Shown: positions 46,537-55,570 of the stretch, one piece after another
Layout: each line of letters starts with the position of its first letter
Position numbering within the stretch: the first letter of the stretch is position 1
Origin: Pedobacter sp. ok626
GTDB taxonomy: Bacteria > Bacteroidota > Bacteroidia > Sphingobacteriales > Sphingobacteriaceae
DNA: 64,000 nucleotides
Assembly (NCBI RefSeq): GCF_900100435.1
Contig: NZ_FNEX01000001.1
Location: 310,001-374,000, forward strand
Direction: 5' to 3'
Made by a program: the position numbers and the translations under genes
The notes under the pieces: model-generated
Databases searched by the model: none
What the model saw: only the letters and a program-made list of their open reading frames with translations
What the model was told of the DNA's origin: nothing

Positions 46537-48162
46537 ATGAAAGCACTTTCGTTGATACTGGCTGTTGCCGCCGTTGGAATTGGAAATGTTGCCTCGGCAC
46601 AGTATCCAAAGATACCCCCTGCGATGCAGGATTCATCAGACGCGGTTCAGGCAAAGTATGATAAATTATCTGATCTGGCATGGGATAAGGCCTTTAAGAT
46701 TGTTCAGCAGGAAGCTAAAAATGGTAAACCTTACGTTCCAAATGCTTCGAAACCATCTGATCTTTTAAAGTCTAGTCTGCCTGCTTTTCCTGGTGCAGAA
46801 GGTGGCGGTGCATTTACTACCGGTGGTCGTGGAGGTAGAGTAATCGTAGTATCGAATCTGGCGGATAGTGGACCCGGATCATTTCGTGCAGCTTGTGAAG
46901 AAGGCGGGTCACGTATTGTCGTATTTAATGTAGCAGGAATTATAAAATTAAAAAGTCCAGTTAGCATCCGTGCACCATACATCACCATTGCGGGACAATC
47001 TGCTCCAGGTGACGGGGTATGTATCGCTGGAGAGTCTGTCTGGATAGATACTCATGATGTGGTGATCCGTTATATGCGTTTCCGTCGTGGAGCTACAGAG
47101 GTAACCCGCAGGGATGATGCTTTAGGAGGTAATCCGATTGGTAATATTATAATCGATCATGTATCGGCTAGCTGGGGATTAGATGAGAACATGTCAATAT
47201 ACCGACATGTTTACAAAACCGAGGGTGCTGCACCAGAAAAGCTACCTACGGTAAATGTGACTATACAAAACTCTATTTTCTCCGAAGCACTAGATACTTA
47301 TAACCATTCATTTGGCAGTACAATTGGTGGCTTAAATAGTACGTTCATGAGGAATTTGTGGGCATCTAATATTAGTAGAAACCCTTCTGTGGGAATGTAC
47401 GGGGACTTTGGCTTTGTAAATAACGTAATTTTTAATTGGTGGAACAGAAGTGCGGATGGAGGTGATAACAATTCGTTTTTTAGCTTTATCAATAACTATT
47501 ATAAACCAGGTCCAATTACCCCTCCAGGTCAGCCTATTTCTTATAGGATCTTAAAACCGGAATCGGGACGTGATAAACGATATGCGCACCTATTTGGAAA
47601 GGCTTATGTTGTAGGGAATGTGATTGAAGGAAATGATAAAGTAACTAAGGACAATTGGGCCGGAGGTATACAGCCAGCTGATGCAACGAATAATCAAAAA
47701 CTGTTGGATTCTATCCGTACAGACAAACCTTTGCCAATGGCAAAGGTAACCACTCTTACGGCTAAGGATGCTTATACCTATGTTTTGAATAATGCCGGTG
47801 CATCACTACCAAAACGCGATCCTGTAGACACTCGTATTGTGGATCAGGTTAAAACTGGAGTAATCAAATATAGTGATCAGGCAAAGCAACCTGCTGGAGG
47901 TCAGTTTATCAAAAGGAGACTACCTGCTGATTCTTATAAAAAGGGTATCATATCTGATATCAGTCAGGTAGGTGGATATCCAGAATATAAAGGTACTCCT
48001 TATAAAGATTCTGATAATGATGGTATGCCAGATGCGTGGGAAGTTAAAAACGGCTTAAACCCTAAAGATGCATCGGATGCAACAAAGATTACAAAAAATG
48101 GTTATTCAAATATTGAAAATTACATCAATAGTGTGGTACCTTTAAAAGAGGTGAAACCATAA
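46537..48162 (+). CDS. Pectate lyase, PL1-type beta-helix, copy 2
   Basis: A 541-residue paralogue of the preceding lyase, sharing almost every motif (AFPGAEGGGAFTTGGRGG, IAGQSAPGDGVCIAGESVW, DHVSASWGLDENMSIYRH, DSDNDGMPDAWEVKNGLNP). The frame extends upstream to 46519, but the ATG at 46537 starts a proper signal peptide (ending ASAQ). Both copies begin their mature part with a YPxIP segment and a helical region before the helix, so this is a tandem duplication. Differences are concentrated in loops such as residues around the TEGAAPEKLP insertion, which may give the two different subsite preferences or methyl-ester tolerance. Confidence 0.9.
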   Translation: MKALSLILAVAAVGIGNVASAQYPKIPPAMQDSSDAVQAKYDKLSDLAWDKAFKIVQQEAKNGKPYVPNASKPSDLLKSSLPAFPGAEGGGAFTTGGRGGRVIVVSNLADSGPGSFRAACEEGGSRIVVFNVAGIIKLKSPVSIRAPYITIAGQSAPGDGVCIAGESVWIDTHDVVIRYMRFRRGATEVTRRDDALGGNPIGNIIIDHVSASWGLDENMSIYRHVYKTEGAAPEKLPTVNVTIQNSIFSEALDTYNHSFGSTIGGLNSTFMRNLWASNISRNPSVGMYGDFGFVNNVIFNWWNRSADGGDNNSFFSFINNYYKPGPITPPGQPISYRILKPESGRDKRYAHLFGKAYVVGNVIEGNDKVTKDNWAGGIQPADATNNQKLLDSIRTDKPLPMAKVTTLTAKDAYTYVLNNAGASLPKRDPVDTRIVDQVKTGVIKYSDQAKQPAGGQFIKRRLPADSYKKGIISDISQVGGYPEYKGTPYKDSDNDGMPDAWEVKNGLNPKDASDATKITKNGYSNIENYINSVVPLKEVKP

Positions 48163-48193
48163 ATCACTCATAATTCATCAGTCTTAACCAAAT

Positions 48194-51100
48194 ATGATAC
48201 TGACAAATCAACATTTTTTTAACAAGCAAGCTCGGGCAAAAATAAGACCTGTTCTGCTTTATGCATTTTTGATTTGTTTAAATGTCAGCCCGGTACTTGC
48301 ACAAAAAGTAAAAGTAGTAGAACCACCTAAACCTATATTTAAAGGTAAGGATGGCAAATTGAATTATACGCCTGATGAAAAAGGCAATCGTATTCCTGAT
48401 TTCTCTTATTGTGGTTACATGGCCAGCGAACAGGCTATTCCTGATGCCTTGGTTAAAGTTGTTGTGCCTGCTAAAGGTGGAGATGCTACCTTAAGAATCC
48501 AATCGGCTTTAAATTATGTGGCCAAATTGCCTGTAGGTAAGGATGGTTTAAGAGGAGCCGTATTGTTGGAGAAAGGGAAATATGAAATTGCGGGAACTTT
48601 AAAAATCAATGCTTCGGGTGTAGTGCTTCGGGGTAGTGGTATGGACGAAAGTGGGACTATACTATATGCAACTGGTTTAGATCGGTCAGGCGTTTTACGT
48701 ATAGCCGGTCAGGGTAACCTTGTTAAAGAAAAACCAGTAACCATTACCGATAAATATGTTCCGGTAAATGCCATGAAAATTACAGTGGCCAATGCAGGTG
48801 CATTTAAATCAGGGGATAAAGTGATCGTGCAACGGGCATCTACAAAGGACTGGATAGATGTTATTGGCACAGATCATTTTGGTGGTGGGATTACTTCTTT
48901 AGGCTGGAAACCCGGTCAGCGTGATATTTACTGGGATAGGAAAGTCCTTGCCGTAAATGGTAATGAGCTTACACTAGATGCACCTTTAACTACAGCGCTA
49001 GATGTAATGTATGGCGAGGCTACTGTGTCAAAATATACATGGATAGGTAGGATTTCCCATTCGGGAGCAGAAAATATGAGGTTGGAATCTGCCTTTGATC
49101 CTAAAAATACCAAAGATGAGTACCATCGTTGGACAGGTATCTCCTTAGAGAATATTGAAGACGCCTGGGTTCGCCAGATTACATTTGAGCATTTTGCAGG
49201 TTCGGTAGTTACCGTACAGGAAACGGCTAAAAGAATAACGGTTGAAGATTGTAAATCTTTAGCGCCGGTTTCGGAGATAGGTGGCGAACGTAGGTATACC
49301 TTTTTAACTACAGGTGGACAAACATTGTTTCAAAGATTGTATTCGGAATATGGTTACCATGATTTCGCGGTAGGCTATTGTGCGCCAGGTCCCAATGCTT
49401 TTGTTCAATGTCAGGCCTATTTGCCATTTAGCTTTAGTGGGGCGATTGATAGCTGGGCATCCGGTGTATTGTTTGATGTGATAAACATTGACGGACAGGC
49501 ACTGAGTTTTATGAACCGTGGACAGGACGGGCAGGGGGCAGGTTGGGCTGCGGCAAACAGTGTTTTTTGGCAATGCACAGCGGCAAGGGTAGATTGCTAT
49601 CAACCACCAACAGCACAAAACTGGGCTTTTGGTACCTGGGCACAGTTTGCAGGTGATGGATATTGGGATATGTCGAACGAGCAGATTCAGCCGCGTAGTT
49701 TATATTATGCTCAATTGAAAGATAGGTTAGGCGGCCAGGTAGATTCACGCACATTCGTTATGCCTGTGGAGACTGAGGCTTCTAGTAGTCCACCTGTAGA
49801 TGTCGCAATGAAATTAACGAAGTTGTCTGTGAAGCCTGCAATGACACTTATGGAATATATAGATCAGGCGGCACAAAGACAAAAGATCAATACAGCTGCC
49901 AGTTCTGCTAAAAGTATAGACAAAATTGGTGTAGAAAAACCTGTGCAAGCTCCATTGGCGGTAGCAATGTTGGTAAACAATGGATGGTTGGTACGCGGTA
50001 ATGCCGTAGTCACCGGAGACAGGCAGGATGTGCAATGGTGGAATGGAAGTGCTAGACCATATGGCTTGAAAAGCACAAAGTCACACATTACCCGCTTTGT
50101 TCCAGGACGCACGGGAAAAGGTCTAACTGACGACCTTGATCAAACCACTGATTCTATGCAAAATGGAACAGTAAAGATTTTAGACCATAATTACGGACTG
50201 TGGTATGATCGTCGTCGTGATGATCATGAACGCATCAGAAGGATGGACGGAGAGGTGTGGACCCCATTTTATGAGTTGCCGTTTGCCAGAAGCGGGCAAG
50301 ATAAAGCCTGGGATGGTTTAAGTAAATATGATCTGACTAAATATAATTTATGGTATTGGGATAGGCTTAAGCAGTTTGCTGATCTTGCTGATCAAAAAGG
50401 CTTGGTACTGATTCATCAGAACTATTTTCAGCACAACATCATAGAAGCAGGGGCACATTATGCGGATTACCCATGGCGTACGGCCAATAACATCAATAGC
50501 ACAGGTTTTCCGGAGCCAGTTCCTTATGCGGGCGATAAGCGCATATTTATGGCCGAACAGTATTACGATATTACCAATCCAACTCGCAGAGAATTACACC
50601 GTGCCTACATCCGAAAATGCCTGGATAATTTTGCTGCCAACACTGGCGTGATACAGTTGATTGGAGCGGAATTTACGGGGCCTTTGCATTTTGTGCAGTT
50701 CTGGATTGATACCATAAAAGAATGGGAAAAAGAAACAGGTAAACATCCGATAATTGGTTTAAGTACCACTAAAGATGTGCAGGATGCGATCCTTGCTGAT
50801 AAAGACAGAGCTGCTGTGGTTGATTTGATTGACATCCGTTATTGGCATTATCAGGCTGATGGAACAGCCTATGCACCACAAGGCGGACAAAATCTGGCTC
50901 CACGTCAACATGCACGTTTACTAAAACCTAAAAAGACTTCTTTCGAACAGGTATACCGTGCTGTATCCGAATACCGTTTACAATACCCTGAAAAGGCTGT
51001 TATGTATTCTGGAGATAGCTATGATTCTTTTGGTTGGGCTATTTTTATGGCTGGCGGCTCACTATCAGATATTCCTGGCTTTAACAATGCTTTGCTTTCG

Positions 51101-51370
51101 GCAACTGCCGGAATGAAACCTGTCGCAATGACAGGAAAGTCTATCGGACAGTATGCTTTAGCAAATTCAGGTAAAGCATACGTTTACTATAACAGTTCAG
51201 CTACATCATTAAAGGTCGACCTAAGCAATGCTTCAGGTAATTTCACCGCTAAATACATCAATCCCCGCAATGGCGCTTTGGTTAATGAGGAAAAGTTCAA
51301 AGGCGGATCAATCATCGAATTAAAAAAACACTCATCAGGAGAAGAAGTAGTTTTTATCAATAAAATCTAA
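48194..51370 (+). CDS. Beta-helix protein fused to DUF6298-like (barrel-like) domain
   Basis: A 1058-residue secreted protein (signal peptide ending VLAQ). The first half (about 60-520) is a right-handed beta-helix with pectate-lyase-like turns (AVLLEKGKYEIAG, LKINASGVVLRGSGMDESG, ISLENIEDAWVRQITFEHF). The second half (about 580-970) is a different, glycosidase-like domain: YGLWYDRRRDDHERI, RLKQFADLADQKGLVLIHQ, GVIQLIGAEFTGPLHFV and VDLIDIRYWHYQADG. This matches proteins labelled DUF6298. A lyase-like and a hydrolase-like module in one chain suggests cleavage of both backbone and branch. TAACCAAA lies directly before the ATG. Enzymatic role is inferred only. Confidence 0.6.
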   Translation: MILTNQHFFNKQARAKIRPVLLYAFLICLNVSPVLAQKVKVVEPPKPIFKGKDGKLNYTPDEKGNRIPDFSYCGYMASEQAIPDALVKVVVPAKGGDATLRIQSALNYVAKLPVGKDGLRGAVLLEKGKYEIAGTLKINASGVVLRGSGMDESGTILYATGLDRSGVLRIAGQGNLVKEKPVTITDKYVPVNAMKITVANAGAFKSGDKVIVQRASTKDWIDVIGTDHFGGGITSLGWKPGQRDIYWDRKVLAVNGNELTLDAPLTTALDVMYGEATVSKYTWIGRISHSGAENMRLESAFDPKNTKDEYHRWTGISLENIEDAWVRQITFEHFAGSVVTVQETAKRITVEDCKSLAPVSEIGGERRYTFLTTGGQTLFQRLYSEYGYHDFAVGYCAPGPNAFVQCQAYLPFSFSGAIDSWASGVLFDVINIDGQALSFMNRGQDGQGAGWAAANSVFWQCTAARVDCYQPPTAQNWAFGTWAQFAGDGYWDMSNEQIQPRSLYYAQLKDRLGGQVDSRTFVMPVETEASSSPPVDVAMKLTKLSVKPAMTLMEYIDQAAQRQKINTAASSAKSIDKIGVEKPVQAPLAVAMLVNNGWLVRGNAVVTGDRQDVQWWNGSARPYGLKSTKSHITRFVPGRTGKGLTDDLDQTTDSMQNGTVKILDHNYGLWYDRRRDDHERIRRMDGEVWTPFYELPFARSGQDKAWDGLSKYDLTKYNLWYWDRLKQFADLADQKGLVLIHQNYFQHNIIEAGAHYADYPWRTANNINSTGFPEPVPYAGDKRIFMAEQYYDITNPTRRELHRAYIRKCLDNFAANTGVIQLIGAEFTGPLHFVQFWIDTIKEWEKETGKHPIIGLSTTKDVQDAILADKDRAAVVDLIDIRYWHYQADGTAYAPQGGQNLAPRQHARLLKPKKTSFEQVYRAVSEYRLQYPEKAVMYSGDSYDSFGWAIFMAGGSLSDIPGFNNALLSATAGMKPVAMTGKSIGQYALANSGKAYVYYNSSATSLKVDLSNASGNFTAKYINPRNGALVNEEKFKGGSIIELKKHSSGEEVVFINKI

Positions 51371-51382
51371 AATATTATTACA

Positions 51383-52789
51383 ATGTATAAAAGGGTATTC
51401 TTATTTGCCATAATCTCGTTAGCGCTGTTTGGTTGTGTTTCTAACAAGAAACCTGCAGGTTCTAAAGGTCTACAGGTTTCAGAGAATGGCCGGTATTTAA
51501 CAGAAGATGGCAAGCCATTTTTTTGGCTAGGTGATACGGGATGGCTCTTATTTAATAAAGTGACTCGCGAGCAAGCGGATCAATATTTGGAAGACCGTAA
51601 ACAAAAAGGATTTAATGTGGTGCAGGTTATGGTATTGCATAGTGTTCCATCCGTAAATATTTATGGCGATTCTTCGTTGGTAAATGGTAATGTTTCTAAA
51701 CCAAAGGTTACGGAAGGCAGTTCTTTTGCCGATTCTACCCAATATGATTTCTGGGACCATATTGATTATGTGGTTGATAAAGCGAAAGAAAAAGGCATTT
51801 ATATGGCGATGGTTCCGGTTTGGGGTACCAATGTAAAAAACAAGAAAGTAACACCTGAGCAGGCAAAAATATATGCCGAATTTTTAGCCAAAAGGTATAA
51901 AGATAAAAGTAACATCATCTGGTTAAATGGTGGCGACATTAAGGGAACTGATGGTGGCAAAGTTTGGGAAGTGATTGGCAATACTTTGAGGGCTAATGAT
52001 CCAAATCACCTGATTACGTTTCACCCAAGAGGCAGAACTGGTTCTTCGGAGTGGTTTCACGATGCCAAATGGTTAGATTTTAATATGGTGCAATCCGGCC
52101 ATCGTCGCTATGATCAGGATACTTCGGCAAAAGAAAAATGGCATTATGGCGAAGACAACTGGAAGTACATTGAGAAAGATTACAACCTAAAACCAGTTAA
52201 GCCAACAATTGATGCTGAGCCTTCTTATGAAGGTATACCGCAAGGACTACATGATGTTTCGCAACCAAGATGGAACGATGCAGATGTAAGGAGATACGGT
52301 TACTGGTCGGTTTTTGCCGGTGCATTTGGCTATACTTATGGAGATAACTCTGTAATGCAAATGTATAATCCGGAGAAGAAAGATGCGGCTTATGGAGCAA
52401 CAAAACCATGGCAAACTGCATTGAATGATCCAGGAGCAGGACAAATGGTACACTTGAAAAATCTGATGTTATCTCGGGATGCCTATTTGGATAGGGTGCC
52501 AGATCAATCGCTAATTGTTGGTACAGTAGGCGGTGATGGCGAAAAATACAATAGACTGATGGCCACTAAAGGTAAAGATTACATTTTCGTGTACACTTAT
52601 ACAGGAAGAAACATCCCATTAAAAATGGCTGTGCTTTCAGGTGATCAGGTTAAAGCCTCATGGTTTAGTCCACGTGATGGGAAAACTACCCTTATTGGTA
52701 ATATTGAAAATAAAGGAACACATCAATTCGACCCGCCGGGAGAAGAAATGGATGGTAATGATTGGGTATTGATAGTAGATAAAATATAA
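51383..52789 (+). CDS. GH140-like (DUF4038) apiosidase-family lipoprotein
   Basis: A 468-residue lipoprotein (lipobox ALFGC). The TIM barrel of DUF4038/GH140 begins with GRYLTEDGKPFFWLGDTGW and EQADQYLEDRKQKGFNVVQV. Candidate catalytic residues are Asp in IIWLNGGD and Glu in TIDAEPSYEG, the two positions expected for GH140. A C-terminal beta-sandwich carries VKASWFSPRDGKT. GH140 enzymes cleave the apiose linkage that joins side chains to the rhamnogalacturonan-II backbone; related DUF4038 proteins may have other targets. It overlaps the next gene by one base (TAATG). Confidence 0.8.
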   Translation: MYKRVFLFAIISLALFGCVSNKKPAGSKGLQVSENGRYLTEDGKPFFWLGDTGWLLFNKVTREQADQYLEDRKQKGFNVVQVMVLHSVPSVNIYGDSSLVNGNVSKPKVTEGSSFADSTQYDFWDHIDYVVDKAKEKGIYMAMVPVWGTNVKNKKVTPEQAKIYAEFLAKRYKDKSNIIWLNGGDIKGTDGGKVWEVIGNTLRANDPNHLITFHPRGRTGSSEWFHDAKWLDFNMVQSGHRRYDQDTSAKEKWHYGEDNWKYIEKDYNLKPVKPTIDAEPSYEGIPQGLHDVSQPRWNDADVRRYGYWSVFAGAFGYTYGDNSVMQMYNPEKKDAAYGATKPWQTALNDPGAGQMVHLKNLMLSRDAYLDRVPDQSLIVGTVGGDGEKYNRLMATKGKDYIFVYTYTGRNIPLKMAVLSGDQVKASWFSPRDGKTTLIGNIENKGTHQFDPPGEEMDGNDWVLIVDKI

Positions 52790-53709
52790 TGATGAACGGC
52801 ATGAAGCGTACTTATCGTTTGTTTTTGCTATTTGGTTTGGTGGTGGCATTTAGCTCTTGTTCCAAAAAGGGCTATTTGTTTACCTCTTTTCATGAGCCAG
52901 CAAATGAAGGACTGCGTATGTTGTATAGCTACGATGGTTATAAGTGGGTGGACCTGAAGAAGATTTTCCTGAAACCAGAAATTGGAAAGCAAAAGATTAT
53001 GCGGGATCCTTCTATGGTACAAGGACCAGATGGTGTTTTTCATTTGGTATGGACTTGTGGTTGGAAAGGTGATAGAGGTTTTGGTTATGCCAGCTCTAAG
53101 GATTTAATCCATTGGTCTGAGCAACAATTTATCCCAGTAATGCAAAATGAGCCGACAACAGTAAATGTCTGGGCACCAGAATTGTTTTACGATGAGGCTA
53201 AGAAGGAGTTTATCATCATTTGGGCCTCGACTATTCCACATCGCTTTGCAAAAGGAATAGAAGAAGAGGATAACAACCACAGAATGTACGCGATTACCAC
53301 TAAAGATTTTAAAACGTTTACTGAGGCTAAATTATTCCTTGATCCGGGATTTAGTGTAATTGATGCGGTGATCGTAAAGAAAGCAGCTCAAGACTATGTG
53401 TTGGTATTGAAAGACAATACCCGGCCAAACAGGAATTTAAAGGTGGCCTTCAGTAATGATGCGTTGGGGGCATATACAGGTGTTTCGGAAGCATTTAGTG
53501 GTAAGCTTACCGAAGGGCCAACAGTGGTTAAAGTGGGTAAAGATTGGTTGATTTACTATGACGCTTATGGGGAGAAAAGGTATGCCGCAATGAAAACCAA
53601 TGATTTTAACAGTTTTAAGGATGTTTCTACCGAAACAGTAATTCCTGAAGGGCATAAGCATGGGACCATAGTACCCGTAAGTAGGAAAGTAATTAAGCGT
53701 TTGAAATAA
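52789..53709 (+). CDS. GH43-like five-bladed propeller glycosidase, lipoprotein
   Basis: A 306-residue lipoprotein (lipobox AFSSC). The start at 52789 overlaps the upstream stop; the ATG at 52801 (MKRTYRLFLL) gives an equally good signal. The three GH43 acidic residues are recognisable: Asp in IMRDPSMV, Asp in SVIDAVIV and Glu in KLTEGPTVV. Such enzymes are usually alpha-L-arabinofuranosidases, beta-xylosidases or beta-galactofuranosidases; here it would trim arabinose- or galactofuranose-type side chains. It lies 5 nt before the next gene. Confidence 0.8.
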   Translation: MMNGMKRTYRLFLLFGLVVAFSSCSKKGYLFTSFHEPANEGLRMLYSYDGYKWVDLKKIFLKPEIGKQKIMRDPSMVQGPDGVFHLVWTCGWKGDRGFGYASSKDLIHWSEQQFIPVMQNEPTTVNVWAPELFYDEAKKEFIIIWASTIPHRFAKGIEEEDNNHRMYAITTKDFKTFTEAKLFLDPGFSVIDAVIVKKAAQDYVLVLKDNTRPNRNLKVAFSNDALGAYTGVSEAFSGKLTEGPTVVKVGKDWLIYYDAYGEKRYAAMKTNDFNSFKDVSTETVIPEGHKHGTIVPVSRKVIKRLK

Positions 53710-53714
53710 CAAAA

Positions 53715-55559
53715 ATGAAGATATATAAGAAGATTTCGTTAGTCTCCGCGCTGCTCATAACAGTAGAAGCGACGCAAGCACAAGATACGCTACGGTATAC
53801 CGGCACAACAATAGTTAACGCCGATTATCATCATGGTCAGCTTGTCCCTGCAGTGGGGGTACACAACATTCAAACATTTCGCGCAAACAGGGAGCATCCT
53901 GAGCTTGCGGATGGATTAAACTGGACTTATAATCATGCGCCAATGTTGGCTTATTGGAACAATACCTTTTATCTGGAATATCTAAGTGATCCTGTAGGAG
54001 AGCACATCCCACCAAGCAGAACGTTGTTGCAAACCTCTAAAGACGGTTACAAATGGTCTAAGCCTGATATCATTTTTCCGCCCTATAAAATTCCAGATGG
54101 ATGGAAAAAAGAAGGTGTTCCGGGGGTAGCGAAAGACTTATATGCCACTATGCACCAGCGTGTGGGTTTTTATGTTTCGAAAGCAGATCGCTTGTATGCT
54201 TTAGCTTATTATGGCATTGCTATGGATAAAACAGATGATCCTAACGATGGAAAAGGAATAGGCAGGGTAATCAGGGAGATTAAAAAAGATGGAACTTATG
54301 GTCCAATTTATTTATTGAGACCGAATTCTACCTGGGATATGAAGCATACGCTTTATCCGATGTATACCAGTAGTAAAGATAAAAGCTTAGTAACTGCCTG
54401 TATAGAAATTTTGGCGAGCCCGTTGATGATGCAGCAAATGGTAGAGGAAGCAGATAGAAATGATCCTTTAATACCTTTGAATAGACCTGTAAAAGCTTTT
54501 AGTTATTATCACATGGCTAATGGTAAAGTAGTAGGATTATGGAAACACGCCTTAACTTCTGTGAGTAATGATCATGGAAAAACATGGCAGTATACACCTT
54601 TAAGAGCTCCTGGGGTAGTAAATAGTAATGCTAAAATATGGGGGCAACGCACGTCTGACGGTCGTTATGCCATTGTGTACAACCCTTCCGAATTTCGCTG
54701 GCCATTAGCTGTTTCAACCAGTGATGACGGTTTGAATTATAAAGATCTTTTGCTTGTAAATGGTGAAATATCGCAAATGCGCTATGGTGGCAATTATAAA
54801 TCTTACGGACCACAGTATATCCGTGGAATTCCGGAGACCGATGGGAAACCAGCAGATGGAAACATGTGGCTTACCTATAGTATGAATAAGGAAGATATCT
54901 GGGTAGCAAAAGTACCTGTGCCGGTAACAGCTAAAGTGTCTGGCGCGGTAAACGAGGTGTTTAATTCGCTTCCTGATGGACAAGAGCTTAAGTTATGGAA
55001 TACCTTTAGTCCACTTTGGGCCTCGGTTAAAATTGAAAAAGCATCCGATGGTACAAAGGCACTTACCTTAAGAGACAAAGACCCTTATGACTATGCGAAA
55101 GCAGACAGGGTAATTCCTGCAGCAAGAAAAGTAAATGTAGAGTTTTCGGTAACCCCAGCTCAAAACAATACCGGGTCGTTGCAGATAGAGTTTCAGGACG
55201 CGAAAGGAACAGCTGCTGCTAGGTTGATATTTGGTGCGGATGGTGAATTTACAGCCAAAGTGGGCTATCGCAATTCTGGAATTATGAAATATGAAGCTGG
55301 AAAAGTATATAACATCCGTGTCGAATTGGATATGAACAAGCGGATGTATAACATTTTTGTAAATGGTGAAAGTAAAGGAACACGGTTAATGTTTGTTCCG
55401 GTGAGTTCATTTGAACGCGTAGTGTTTAGAACAGGCGATGTACGTCGTTATCCTGATGTAGATACCCCTACAGATCAGGATTATGATCTGAAAGATGCGG
55501 GCACTCCGGTAAAAGAAGCTGTTTATTACATCAAATCATTAAAAACAGCAGCATTTTAA
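53715..55559 (+). CDS. Secreted beta-propeller protein with C-terminal LamG-like domain, putative glycosidase or lyase
   Basis: A 614-residue protein with signal peptide (ending ATQAQ). Residues about 70-400 form a propeller with Asp-box-like repeats (TSKDGYKW, SNDHGKTW, STSDDGLNY) as in sialidases, but the sialidase FRIP motif is absent. Residues about 415-610 look like a concanavalin/LamG-type binding domain (VKIEKASDGTKALTLRDKDP, EFSVTPAQNNTGSLQIEFQD). It is annotated in relatives as exo-alpha-sialidase-like, but sialic acid is not expected in a pectic locus. Release of a Kdo/Dha-like acid sugar or a lyase activity is possible. Function is inferred from context only. Confidence 0.5.
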   Translation: MKIYKKISLVSALLITVEATQAQDTLRYTGTTIVNADYHHGQLVPAVGVHNIQTFRANREHPELADGLNWTYNHAPMLAYWNNTFYLEYLSDPVGEHIPPSRTLLQTSKDGYKWSKPDIIFPPYKIPDGWKKEGVPGVAKDLYATMHQRVGFYVSKADRLYALAYYGIAMDKTDDPNDGKGIGRVIREIKKDGTYGPIYLLRPNSTWDMKHTLYPMYTSSKDKSLVTACIEILASPLMMQQMVEEADRNDPLIPLNRPVKAFSYYHMANGKVVGLWKHALTSVSNDHGKTWQYTPLRAPGVVNSNAKIWGQRTSDGRYAIVYNPSEFRWPLAVSTSDDGLNYKDLLLVNGEISQMRYGGNYKSYGPQYIRGIPETDGKPADGNMWLTYSMNKEDIWVAKVPVPVTAKVSGAVNEVFNSLPDGQELKLWNTFSPLWASVKIEKASDGTKALTLRDKDPYDYAKADRVIPAARKVNVEFSVTPAQNNTGSLQIEFQDAKGTAAARLIFGADGEFTAKVGYRNSGIMKYEAGKVYNIRVELDMNKRMYNIFVNGESKGTRLMFVPVSSFERVVFRTGDVRRYPDVDTPTDQDYDLKDAGTPVKEAVYYIKSLKTAAF

Positions 55560-55570
55560 TATTAAGAATC

